Assembly: GCA_964604675.1 (NCBI GenBank)
Contig: CAZSAT010000043.1
Span: 1-53,422, forward strand
Length of the DNA: 53,422 bases
Source of the DNA: CAZSAT01 sp964604675
Lineage (GTDB): Bacteria > Myxococcota_A > UBA796 > CAJQPC01
Direction: 5' to 3'
The translations under genes and the position numbers were made by a program. The notes beneath the pieces are model-generated. The model was not told the DNA's origin and searched no databases. It saw nothing but the letters and a program-made list of their open reading frames with translations. Shown here piece after piece: positions 36,112 to 43,202 of this stretch; positions within the stretch are counted from its first letter, which is position 1; every line of letters starts with the position of its first letter.

Positions 36112-36621
36112 TCAACTGGCTGACGAGTGCCGCTCGCCCAGGTGGTGCATCTCCCTGGTGCGGGCATGCACGTACCGGGTCAGTGCGGCCTCGCACCGAA
36201 CGTTCCCGAGCGTCCCGCGGACCAGCGTGCAGCCGAGCATGAGCTCGTCCCCCTGGCGCCGAGACCAGATGACCTGGAACGTGGCCTCCAACGCGCTGTG
36301 CTCCTCGGGCAGGCGGAGAGCCACCTCGAAGCAGAGGTGCTCGTCCACCTGGGGCACCCGCCCGGCCGAGCAGCGCAAGCGAAGGCCGCCAGAAGACACG
36401 TCGGTTGCCCCCACCGCAGAGAAGTCACCGTGGTCCGACTCGAAGCGCACGCTCACCGACATGGTGCGGCTCGTCGGAACACGCGGATGGCGGCGCCGCT
36501 CGTCGTCGGGCCTCACGGCGTCCTCTTCAGCATGGGCGTTCCCGGCAGGCTGCGGATGGACTTGCCGGGACACGCCCGAGCCCGTGGGAGAGAGCCCGAT
36601 CCCGTAGGCCTCCCACACCAT
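36112..36621 (-). CDS. PilZ-domain protein (c-di-GMP receptor)
   Basis: The PilZ hallmarks are complete: RRRHPRVP (RxxxR) and, ~30 residues on, DVSSGGLRLRC (D-x-S-x-x-G), then a barrel ending with VIWSRRQGDELMLGCTLV. Binding of c-di-GMP is therefore likely. The start is uncertain: ATG 36621 (169 residues) keeps good codon statistics. GTG 36516 would give a bare PilZ domain that is GTGA-coupled to a 48-codon frame starting directly behind the conserved leader at 36665-36716. Divergent from the ECF sigma gene. Confidence 0.8.
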   Translation of the reverse strand: MVWEAYGIGLSPTGSGVSRQVHPQPAGNAHAEEDAVRPDDERRRHPRVPTSRTMSVSVRFESDHGDFSAVGATDVSSGGLRLRCSAGRVPQVDEHLCFEVALRLPEEHSALEATFQVIWSRRQGDELMLGCTLVRGTLGNVRCEAALTRYVHARTREMHHLGERHSSAS

Positions 36622-36664
36622 GCTCCCGAGGGTGATCGCCTCGGCTGCTGACGAAGCACGCTGA

Positions 36665-36716
36665 CCTCCTACTTCTATAGGGGGCACGCGCGAGCCAGAG
36701 ATCATCGTGTTTTTGC
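36665..36716 (-). promoter_or_regulatory. 52-nt conserved leader, copy facing the PilZ gene
   Basis: Read on the minus strand it aligns without gaps to 36831-36882 at 39 of 52 positions. The best parts are the 5' block ACACGATGAT, the core CCCCCTA and the 3' block AAGTAGGAGG, which ends in a ribosome site. Behind it the first start codon (GTG 36659) is out of frame with PilZ. Shared operator, promoter or RNA leader cannot be distinguished by eye. Confidence 0.6.
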
Positions 36717-36830
36717 ACGGCTGCATCCTGACGCGCCTGTCGATGCGCTGCCAGTGGGGATCGAGACCAGGGCGATCGGACGAAGCGGGGACGAGGGGTT
36801 CCTCCAGATGTCAACGAAGTGTCAAGGCGG

Positions 36831-36882
36831 GCAGAAACACGATGATGCCCGAGCTGCGCGCACCCCCTAAGAAAGTAGGAGG
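36831..36882 (+). promoter_or_regulatory. 52-nt conserved leader, copy facing the sigma gene
   Basis: Same element as 36665-36716 in opposite orientation. Here AGGAGG lies eight bases before the TTG start of the sigma gene, so the last part works as its ribosome site. The 114 bases between the two copies must hold any further promoter parts. A sigma factor that recognises both would couple its own synthesis with that of PilZ (inference). Confidence 0.6.
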
Positions 36883-36890
36883 AAGCCAGC

Positions 36891-37514
36891 TTGGCGCGCT
36901 CGGATGACGATCAGCCCCTCGGCGTGGCCGATGGAACACGCCCGGTGAACGAGGCGAGAGTCCGCAGGCTGTCGGCGACACAGCTTGCCGTTGCCTTCGC
37001 CGAGTCCAAGACGCGGCTTCAGCGCAAGCTATGGGCCGCTGGGCTGAACAGCCAGGACGCCCAGGACGCCCTGCAAGAGGTCTACGTTCGCGCGTTGAAG
37101 CGGCCCTATGACGGTAGCGCCGACCCGAAGGCGGTAGGGCGGTGGCTTCGGGACCTTGCCCGCTACGAGATCGAGACCTGGCGGCGGCGCAGTGTTGCCC
37201 AGCGCTCCATGGGCGAGCCCGTCTCTGCCGACGAGGTGGCTCTGCCGCCTGTCGAGGGTGACTTCCTGCTCCACGAGCTGCTGAGCGAGTTCCTCTCCCG
37301 CTTCTACGACAAGCTCGATCACGCCGATGCGTTGCTGTTCATCGAGTTCTTCGAAGGGGCCGCGCCCGACGCTGTGCTCGTCGACGCGCTGACCTTCGCC
37401 GGCACCCCGATCACCGTGGGTGCGCTCCGCAACCGCCGCTGGAAGCTCAGGCGCCGACTGAGGGAAAGCGTGTCGAGGTTCCTCCGGCGCCACAGCGAGG
37501 CCGACCATGTCTGA
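36891..37514 (+). CDS. ECF-like sigma factor
   Basis: TTG start decided by AGGAGG at eight bases. 207 residues. Region 2 is recognisable (LWAAGLNSQDAQDALQEVYV, RWLRDLARYEIETWRRR), and a shorter region 4-like helix pair lies at the end (VGALRNRRWKLRRRLRESV). Region 4 is compact, so promoter recognition may differ from standard ECF factors. It overlaps the next gene, a zinc-anti-sigma/CHAT protein, by eight bases, a usual layout for a sigma factor with its own anti-sigma. Confidence 0.75.
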   Translation: MARSDDDQPLGVADGTRPVNEARVRRLSATQLAVAFAESKTRLQRKLWAAGLNSQDAQDALQEVYVRALKRPYDGSADPKAVGRWLRDLARYEIETWRRRSVAQRSMGEPVSADEVALPPVEGDFLLHELLSEFLSRFYDKLDHADALLFIEFFEGAAPDAVLVDALTFAGTPITVGALRNRRWKLRRRLRESVSRFLRRHSEADHV

Positions 37515-39882
37515 TCCCTGGACCCACGACGAGATCGAGAAGTCGGGTCTGCTGGGCGCTCCGTCGCTCCTGCACGCCGGGCGAGCAGACTGGCCGGAGG
37601 GGGCACAGACCCACTTCGAGCGGTGCGGGGAGTGCCAGGACCTCGCGAAGGTCGACCAGGTCTTCCAGCTCATGGCCAAGAGGATCCCCGGGGTCGCGAA
37701 CCACTTTCGTCGTCGGAGCTGGAAGCCGGACTGGAGGCGGATGGCCGAGCTGTCCCGTGAACGCGGGCCCCGATCCGGCATCCGCCTTGCCGCGCAGCTA
37801 CCAGCCTTCGCCTCGGTCTACCGGAACGAGCAGGCCGGGTTGGAGATCGCCCCCCGCTCCGATGACATCTGGATCTTCGACAGCGAGGCCACGCACCTGT
37901 TGGTGCTCGGGGCGGCGCGCGAGCAGCCGGTCGAGGTCATCACGGCGCGGGCCAGTGGAGAGCCTGGAGTGGGCTGTGACCTCGTGTTCGCTCCCGAGGA
38001 GGGGGGCGTAGTGGTCGCCCTGTCCTCGCTCGCCGCGCTCGACCAGACCATGTGGGAGCTCTGGGCGGACGACCTCGTCATCAACCTCGAAGCGGGGCGC
38101 GAGATGATCGACGAGATCGCGGACCGCGTTCGCGTCGAGGTGCTGCAGGTCCGCCCGGCCCTGCACGCACGGCTGCTGAACATTCGGGAAACCCCACTGC
38201 CCGAACGCCCCGACGCTATCAAAGACCTGTTCGGGCGGGCGCGGCGCGCAGCGATGGCTGGCGATGTGGACGGCGCCTTCCGGCTCTACGACAAGGCGCT
38301 CGCCACAGCTCGGAGGATGGAGAACGAGACGGGTGTCGTGGTTGGCCTGATCGGCGTGGCCACCGCCTTGCAGCATCTCGGCTACCACCAGGACGCGCTG
38401 GCCGTCATGGACCAGCTCTTCGACCAGCACCAGCTGGACAGAACCTGGGGAGGCTGGGCAGCCAACTTCATGGGCAAGGCCTCCCTCGGTTTCCGCGACA
38501 CGAGCACGGCGCTGGCGTGGTTGGGGGAAGCACGGCGGCTCGGTCGTCTGGAGCGGCTCTACGACGTCCAGGCGCTGGAGGAAGCGCGGCTCTGGGAGGA
38601 GGTCATCGAGCTGGCCGATCTGGACTGGATCAAGGGCCATCACGCCGAGAACGCCGCAGGCGCGTACCTCTGTCGAGCCCGTGCCCACGCCGAGCTCGGC
38701 CAACGGGCGGAGGCCATGAGCATGATCGCGCTCGCCGACGAGGTGGTGCCCGTCGAGCAGGACCACCTCGACCTGCAGCTCCATCGCCTCTTCGTGCAGG
38801 CCTTGGCCACCGAAGACCTCCGGTGGGACAAGCTCATGGAGAAGGCCATCGCCCTCCTGGAGCCCTACGACGAACAATGGGTCGGGCCGACCGACCTTCG
38901 TTTCCTCGTCGAGCTCGCGGTCCAGGCCCAGCTCTCGGGGCAGCCACGCATCGCGCGCGAGCTGATGAAGCTCCGCTTCGTGCCCACGCACGCGGTGGAG
39001 GCCGCCCGCGGACACCTGGTTGCGGTGGCCACCTCCAGCCGGGGAAGCGTCGTGCTCCGCCCGTGCGACCCGGGCCTGCTGTTGCCCGGCATCGCGCCCT
39101 CGGAGTGGCACGCGCTGGTGCTGCAAGCGCGCTCAGAGGTGGAAGCGGGGCGACAAGACGAAGGACTCCGGCGACTCGCCCGCTACCTGGTGGGCGACCA
39201 GCGTGATCCGGGAGACCTTCTCGTAGGGTCGGACGGGCTGCTCGCCGGCGCACCCATCGAAGCCGTCTTGCAGGTGGCCTATGGGCCTCGGAACGCGCCC
39301 GCGGTACGGGAGCTGGTCGGGCACCGGCGTCCCTGGCTGCTGCCGCCCTCGCCGATGTGCGAAGACGTGGCCTCGCTCGCGGACGCAGCAGGGGACCTCC
39401 TGCACGCCGCTGTCGAGGTGTTGCCCGAAGAGGCAGCGCACCACATCCGAGGAAGCGCGGTGCGTCGGTCGGCGCTGAGCAAGCTGCCGATGGTTGGGCT
39501 GCTGCACGTCGGGGTGCACGCTCGGCGGGTCGAGGGTCGGCCCACGCTGGTGCTCGCAGACGGGCTTGCTGACGCGCCTTTCGTCGAGGGCCTGGAGCTT
39601 GTCGGCTCTCCTGTGGTGCTCCTGTCCGGCTGCGGCACTGGCCATGGCGCGCAGCGCATGGGGGTCGAGCAGTCGCTGGCACAGGCCTTCCTCAAGGCCG
39701 GGGCGGGATCTGTCATCGCGACCCGGTTCAAGGTCGAGGACCGTGAGATGCACGCCTTCGTGCGCGAGCTGATGGCGCTCTGGCCCTTCGAGGACGCCGC
39801 CCGGGCCGTCGCACTCGTGTGCAGCCGCCTCCGGGACCGTGGCGCGCCCATGCGCCTCTGGAGCGCCCCGGTCGTCTACTGA
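37507..39882 (+). CDS. Anti-sigma zinc motif - TPR - CHAT peptidase fusion
   Basis: 791 residues, no signal peptide or membrane helix. Residues 36-43 are HFERCGEC, the H-x3-C-x2-C core of zinc-binding anti-sigma domains. Residues ~80-230 are beta/alpha of unknown type; ~240-560 are TPR-like helical repeats (GDVDGAFRLYDKALATARRM; TALQHLGYHQDALAVMDQLF). The C-terminal ~110 residues are a CHAT (caspase-like) peptidase with His671 in LLHVGVHAR and Cys709 in VVLLSGCGTG, followed by LAQAFLKAGAGSVIATRF. Both catalytic residues are present. Likely role: holds the coupled sigma factor and releases it, or cuts a partner, on a signal sensed by the TPR part (inference). Confidence 0.8.
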   Translation: MSDPWTHDEIEKSGLLGAPSLLHAGRADWPEGAQTHFERCGECQDLAKVDQVFQLMAKRIPGVANHFRRRSWKPDWRRMAELSRERGPRSGIRLAAQLPAFASVYRNEQAGLEIAPRSDDIWIFDSEATHLLVLGAAREQPVEVITARASGEPGVGCDLVFAPEEGGVVVALSSLAALDQTMWELWADDLVINLEAGREMIDEIADRVRVEVLQVRPALHARLLNIRETPLPERPDAIKDLFGRARRAAMAGDVDGAFRLYDKALATARRMENETGVVVGLIGVATALQHLGYHQDALAVMDQLFDQHQLDRTWGGWAANFMGKASLGFRDTSTALAWLGEARRLGRLERLYDVQALEEARLWEEVIELADLDWIKGHHAENAAGAYLCRARAHAELGQRAEAMSMIALADEVVPVEQDHLDLQLHRLFVQALATEDLRWDKLMEKAIALLEPYDEQWVGPTDLRFLVELAVQAQLSGQPRIARELMKLRFVPTHAVEAARGHLVAVATSSRGSVVLRPCDPGLLLPGIAPSEWHALVLQARSEVEAGRQDEGLRRLARYLVGDQRDPGDLLVGSDGLLAGAPIEAVLQVAYGPRNAPAVRELVGHRRPWLLPPSPMCEDVASLADAAGDLLHAAVEVLPEEAAHHIRGSAVRRSALSKLPMVGLLHVGVHARRVEGRPTLVLADGLADAPFVEGLELVGSPVVLLSGCGTGHGAQRMGVEQSLAQAFLKAGAGSVIATRFKVEDREMHAFVRELMALWPFEDAARAVALVCSRLRDRGAPMRLWSAPVVY

Positions 39883-39961
39883 TCTGTTTGCTTTCACCCC
39901 GCGCCAAAGAAGGGCGCACTCATGACAGGGCCTCTCGGGGCCACAACACGCAGGAGAAACC

Positions 39962-40747
39962 ATGCCCCACTTGACCGTGTGGCCGGAGTACGTCCCGGAC
40001 CAGGTCCTCAAGATCGACTTCACCAACGGCACCATGACGCTGGCCGCCGGCTCGCGCCTCCGAAACTACGGCGACTACGCCATGGGCGGCGCCACGCCCG
40101 AGACGAAGGGCGAGGTCTGGAAGAACGGCAGCAAGCAGGGCGACGTCACCATCAACGCGGACACCCGCGCGCTCAGCATCTCGTCGGTGAGCGTCAGCTC
40201 GGGCGACGACATCGAGTTCCGCATGGAGTTCACCTGCGGCCACGACTCCGCGCCCTGGGACACCAAGATCATCCTGCGGCGCACGGCCTTCGTGGAGGTC
40301 AGCGGGAACAACGAGGTCGTCACCTTCGACGCGTCGACCAACGCCATGCCGGTGCCGAAGTGGCGCTCGACCTTCGGCTGGGACGGCTCCGACAACTTCA
40401 AGTGGGGCATCGTGGTCGACAGCGACGACGGCGCGAGCCAGGACATGACGCTCTGGACCCGGCTGGTCGGCACCACGCCGGACCAGGAGAGCTCGTCGAC
40501 CATCGATCTCGACACCACCAACACCCAGACGCACGTGTCCGACTTCGACAAGACCGACGTCGACACCCGCTTCGAGGTCGAGACGCTCCTGAAGAGCGGC
40601 ACGGGCACCACCCGGCAGGAGACGCGCTGCAAGTTCGTCTTCAACGACGTGGACGAGGTGCCCAGCTACTCGTCGAGCTTCCCGTCCGACGACGTGCTGC
40701 TCGACCAGGTGAAGGTCAAGGCCTCGGCCCGGATCGGCGAGCCGTGA
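39962..40747 (+). CDS. Beta-rich cytoplasmic protein with extreme codon bias, 261 aa
   Basis: ATG 39962 after CAGGAG. No signal peptide; strands alternate throughout (QVLKIDFTNGTMTLAAGSRL; DDIEFRMEFTCGHDSAPW; TRQETRCKFVFNDVDEVPSY), with a pseudo-repeat that suggests two beta-sandwiches. Nearly every codon ends in C or G and Asn, Asp, Phe, Tyr, Ile and Thr use almost only the C-ending codon, as in highly expressed genes. It is followed by a 17-bp hairpin. Family not recognised. Position behind the sigma/CHAT pair makes it a candidate target or effector of that pair. Confidence 0.65.
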   Translation: MPHLTVWPEYVPDQVLKIDFTNGTMTLAAGSRLRNYGDYAMGGATPETKGEVWKNGSKQGDVTINADTRALSISSVSVSSGDDIEFRMEFTCGHDSAPWDTKIILRRTAFVEVSGNNEVVTFDASTNAMPVPKWRSTFGWDGSDNFKWGIVVDSDDGASQDMTLWTRLVGTTPDQESSSTIDLDTTNTQTHVSDFDKTDVDTRFEVETLLKSGTGTTRQETRCKFVFNDVDEVPSYSSSFPSDDVLLDQVKVKASARIGEP

Positions 40748-40754
40748 ACCCCGT

Positions 40755-40818
40755 GCAGGCCACCCTGGAACGCGCCGACCGGGGGGATCCCGCGGGAGGG
40801 GGTTCCAGGGTGGTCTGC
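40755..40818 (+). terminator. Very strong hairpin after the 261-aa gene
   Basis: Arms 40755-40771 and 40802-40818 pair over 17 bp with a single G-U pair; the 30-base loop is G-rich and may fold further. There is no T run, so it may work as a transcript-stabilising 3' end or partial terminator, separating the abundant message from the operon that starts at 40859. Confidence 0.65.
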
Positions 40819-40858
40819 ACCAACCACTTCGAGAGAGACGAAACACGAGGGGGGTGAG

Positions 40859-41629
40859 ATGGAAGATCAGCGGGTCGAAGCGGTCCTGGACGTGCTCGTG
40901 GCGAGCGTGCGCAGCTCGATGCTGCACGCTGTGCTGAATGTCGGCGAAGTGCTCTTCGAGCAGGTCTACGACGGCGACGAGGCCTTGGTGCGCTCGCGCT
41001 GCCGAAAGGAGATCAGCCTCGAAGACGTCGCCTCTCGGCCGGGAAGCGGTGTCAGCGCGAGCTACCTCTGCCGGGCGATCAACATCTTCCTCCAGGTACG
41101 GGAGCTGCCAGAGGAACTCGCGCATCAGCTGAGCGTGTCGCACCACCGCCAGCTGTTGAGGCTGAAGGGCGACCTGGAGCGCAAGATCGAGCTCGCGCGG
41201 CTCGCAGTTCAGGGCTCTTGGAGCGTGCAGCGCCTCGAGGCGAAGGTGACCACGGCTCTCCGGGAGTTGGGCCAAGGGCAGACCAACACGGGTGGCCGCC
41301 CGCGCGTCAGCCCGCTGGAGCACGCCCAGCGAGGCCTGGACCAGGTCATGCGGCATCTCGGCGGCGAGGTCGACTCGATGTTTCCGGCCGACGCCGTCCA
41401 GGTCGTGGGCGACCTGAAGCGTGCCGCGCAACGTCTCCTTGCCCGCCTGGAGGTGATTGAAGGCAGCCTGTTCGCGGAGGAGTCCTGCCGCGTGGCAACA
41501 CTCGTGGGGCCGACCGTGATGCGGGCTCGGGACCGGCCGAGCAGTCCTCGAGCCCAGCCCGGGACTCTGCTCCCACCCGCGGATCCGCGTGTTCGAGCTC
41601 CTCCACCCCCTGACCCGGGAGCTCCATGA
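40859..41629 (+). CDS. ParB/KorB-like putative DNA-binding protein
   Basis: 256 residues from ATG 40859 (GGGGGGTGAG upstream). Residues ~45-125 run as a helix-turn-helix block: ISLEDVASRPGSGVSASYLC, LPEELAHQLSVSHHRQLLRL, then ARLAVQGSWSVQRLEAKV. The last part matches 'LS..HAR.LL.L.....A..V...GLSVR..E' of ParB-type proteins; DUF1016 N-domains share it. There is no ParB nuclease/CTP motif (GERR) in front. A Pro-rich tail ends the protein. It overlaps the next gene (ATGA). Probably a transcriptional or chromatin-binding regulator. Confidence 0.55.
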   Translation: MEDQRVEAVLDVLVASVRSSMLHAVLNVGEVLFEQVYDGDEALVRSRCRKEISLEDVASRPGSGVSASYLCRAINIFLQVRELPEELAHQLSVSHHRQLLRLKGDLERKIELARLAVQGSWSVQRLEAKVTTALRELGQGQTNTGGRPRVSPLEHAQRGLDQVMRHLGGEVDSMFPADAVQVVGDLKRAAQRLLARLEVIEGSLFAEESCRVATLVGPTVMRARDRPSSPRAQPGTLLPPADPRVRAPPPPDPGAP

Positions 41630-41955
41630 AGCTCCAGAACACCTTGCCGCGTACCCGGCTCCCCGGAAGCCCCGGTGGAGTGCGTCATCGGGTCGCACTC
41701 GACTCCGGTGAGCACCTCCTGTTCATGCTGCACACCGTCTCGGCGGACTTCCAAGAGTTGAACGTCATGCTGGAGACCGAAGGGCCAACTCGGACGTGGA
41801 TACGCGGTCCGAAGATCCTGACGGTGAGCACGCCGGGACTCTGCGCCGCCTCACTGACCTGCCCCATCGCTCAGAGGGTGAGGGTCGAGTTGGTGGTGCG
41901 TTCAGAGCGAGGCGGCTGGGCCGAAGTAGAGGGCTGGGAGGCGCTTGAGGAGTAG
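41626..41955 (+). CDS. Small beta-rich protein, 109 aa
   Basis: ATG 41626 overlaps the upstream stop (ATGA) and the next gene starts three bases after its own stop, so it is the middle gene of a tight operon. Strands such as GVRHRVALDSGEHLLFMLHT and RVRVELVVRSERGGWAEVEG suggest a small sandwich. No family recognised, no signal peptide. Confidence 0.6.
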   Translation: MKLQNTLPRTRLPGSPGGVRHRVALDSGEHLLFMLHTVSADFQELNVMLETEGPTRTWIRGPKILTVSTPGLCAASLTCPIAQRVRVELVVRSERGGWAEVEGWEALEE

Positions 41956-41958
41956 CTC

Positions 41959-42600
41959 GTGCCGGTCGTGACCCCCGACTACGTCTTCGGGCACATGCCG
42001 AAGACCGGCGGGACCTGGGCGGCCGACTACTTGCGAGCGACCACGCGGAGCACCTTCGTAGGGCGCTCGCACTGGCCGCTTCGGCTCGTGCCCGAGCACG
42101 TCTGGGAAGACCGGCGCGCCCTGGGCACCTGGTCCTGGTACGGCTCCTGGTACCTCCACGCGATGTGTGAGCCGTTGGCACGGAGGAGGCTCTCGCAGAT
42201 AGACGGCGGCGCTACGGCCTTCCAGGACGTGCTCGAAGGCCTCTTGGTGCGGAAGGACACCCTCCCGAGGCACATCGGGGCGATGTGGGTCTTCGAAGAA
42301 GGTGGGGACTGGCGCGACGACTTCAGGGAGTCGGGGCTCGGGCTTTTGGAGCTGGGCTGCGCGGTACGTGCTCGGCGGACACGACCGCGAGCTGACCCTG
42401 CTCGACACGGCGCAGCTCAGGGCTGCGATGGGCCAGCTGCTCGGCCAGGACATCTCCGAGGAGTCCTGGCCGCGGAAGCGAGTGAGGGCGAAGGGCCGAG
42501 CTCGGGACTCTGGACGCCCAAGCTCCTCCGGCTGTTGGGCGCGGTGGACAGGGAACTCGTCGGGTGCTCGGCTACAGGGATCGAGGCGGGCTCGGCTTCC
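41959..42600 (+). pseudogene. Sulfotransferase-like gene with frameshifts
   Basis: GTG 41959. The start carries a P-loop of PAPS-dependent sulfotransferases: YVFGHMPKTGGTWAADYLR. About 115 residues stay in frame, then similarity moves to the +1 frame near 42352 (WAARYVLGGHDRELTLLDTA), returns near 42500 (LWTPKLLRLLGAVDRELV) and appears to move again near 42560. The gene ends where the repeated 523-bp block begins. Broken or mis-sequenced; if intact it would transfer sulfate to a carbohydrate or peptide. Co-transcribed with the ParB-like gene. Confidence 0.55.
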
Positions 42601-42727
42601 CTGAACGCAGGACTGCGAGCCCTCGACAGGTCAAGTTTCCACCGGAAACACTCGGACCCGACGCGAGCGTCGCCTCTACCCGCCGCGTTCACTATGCTGA
42701 TGTCCGACCGACACCGATGAGGCCCAC
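42601..42727 (+). promoter_or_regulatory. Upstream region of the beta-sandwich gene, two inverted repeats
   Basis: Contains GTTTCC-ACC-GGAAAC at 42635-42649 and CGACGC-GA-GCGTCG at 42659-42672, then TATGCT at 42693 as a possible -10. In copy B the repeats persist in shortened form. They look like operator sites, but the binding protein is unknown. Confidence 0.45.
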
Positions 42728-43120
42728 ATGCGCGACGCGACCTACATCCAGTTCCAGGACGACGTTCTCCTCGATGCCAACGGAGACGGCAGTGCGAAGA
42801 CGCACATCCTCACGCCGAAGGCGTACTGGTCGCTCGGGCTCGGCCTCAACGCCTTCATCGCGTGCCTCAACGTGACGGAGCTCGCGCCCAACTGCGGCGT
42901 CACCGTGAAGTGGCAGTGGTCCGTCGACGGGGTGAACTGGAACACCGGCGCCACGGTCATCACGGAGAAGACGGCGATGGGCTCCTACACCGGCAGCCAG
43001 ACCAGCCGGACCGAGTTGACGCCGTACTGCCGGATCGTGCTGGAGGTCCGCGACACGGTGGGCACGGTGCAGGTGACCGCGCGGCTGAGCGCGTGGGGCC
43101 ACTACTGGTACGTGACCTGA
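42728..43120 (+). CDS. Beta-sandwich protein, 130 aa (copy A)
   Basis: Starts MRDATYIQFQDDVLLDANGD, no signal peptide. Strands with regular spacing (YWSLGLGLNAFIACLNVTEL; GVTVKWQWSVDGVNWNTGAT; CRIVLEVRDTVGTVQVTARL) and the final aromatic HYWY suggest a small Ig-like or jelly-roll sandwich such as is seen in virion or tail parts, though I cannot place it in a family. Codons are strongly optimised, unlike the zincin gene behind it. Nearly identical to the gene at 49768. Confidence 0.75.
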   Translation: MRDATYIQFQDDVLLDANGDGSAKTHILTPKAYWSLGLGLNAFIACLNVTELAPNCGVTVKWQWSVDGVNWNTGATVITEKTAMGSYTGSQTSRTELTPYCRIVLEVRDTVGTVQVTARLSAWGHYWYVT

Positions 43121-43202
43121 GCGACGTCCGCCTCCGTGCCTTGGAAACGGGCCAGGTATTTGGCGGGGATCGTCGTGCGATAATGTCACGGTTGGAGACG
43201 GT

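Larger units (their letters stand above)
42601..43123. repeat. 523-bp repeated block, copy A
   Basis: Matches 49641-50163 with a constant offset of 7040 bases and no gaps. The 127-base upstream part has more differences than the coding part, which has about five. Left border starts CTGAACGCAGGACTGCGA in both copies; similarity stops 3 bases after the stop codon of the small gene. Confidence 0.9.

Noticed and set aside
36513..36659. 48-codon frame directly after the PilZ-side leader
   Set aside because: Good ribosome site and GTGA overlap with a possible PilZ start, but poorer third-position GC than the PilZ frame; mentioned only as an alternative.
37798..39126. 442-codon minus-strand frame
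   Set aside because: Mirror of the TPR part of the CHAT protein; typical antisense His/Gln-rich composition.
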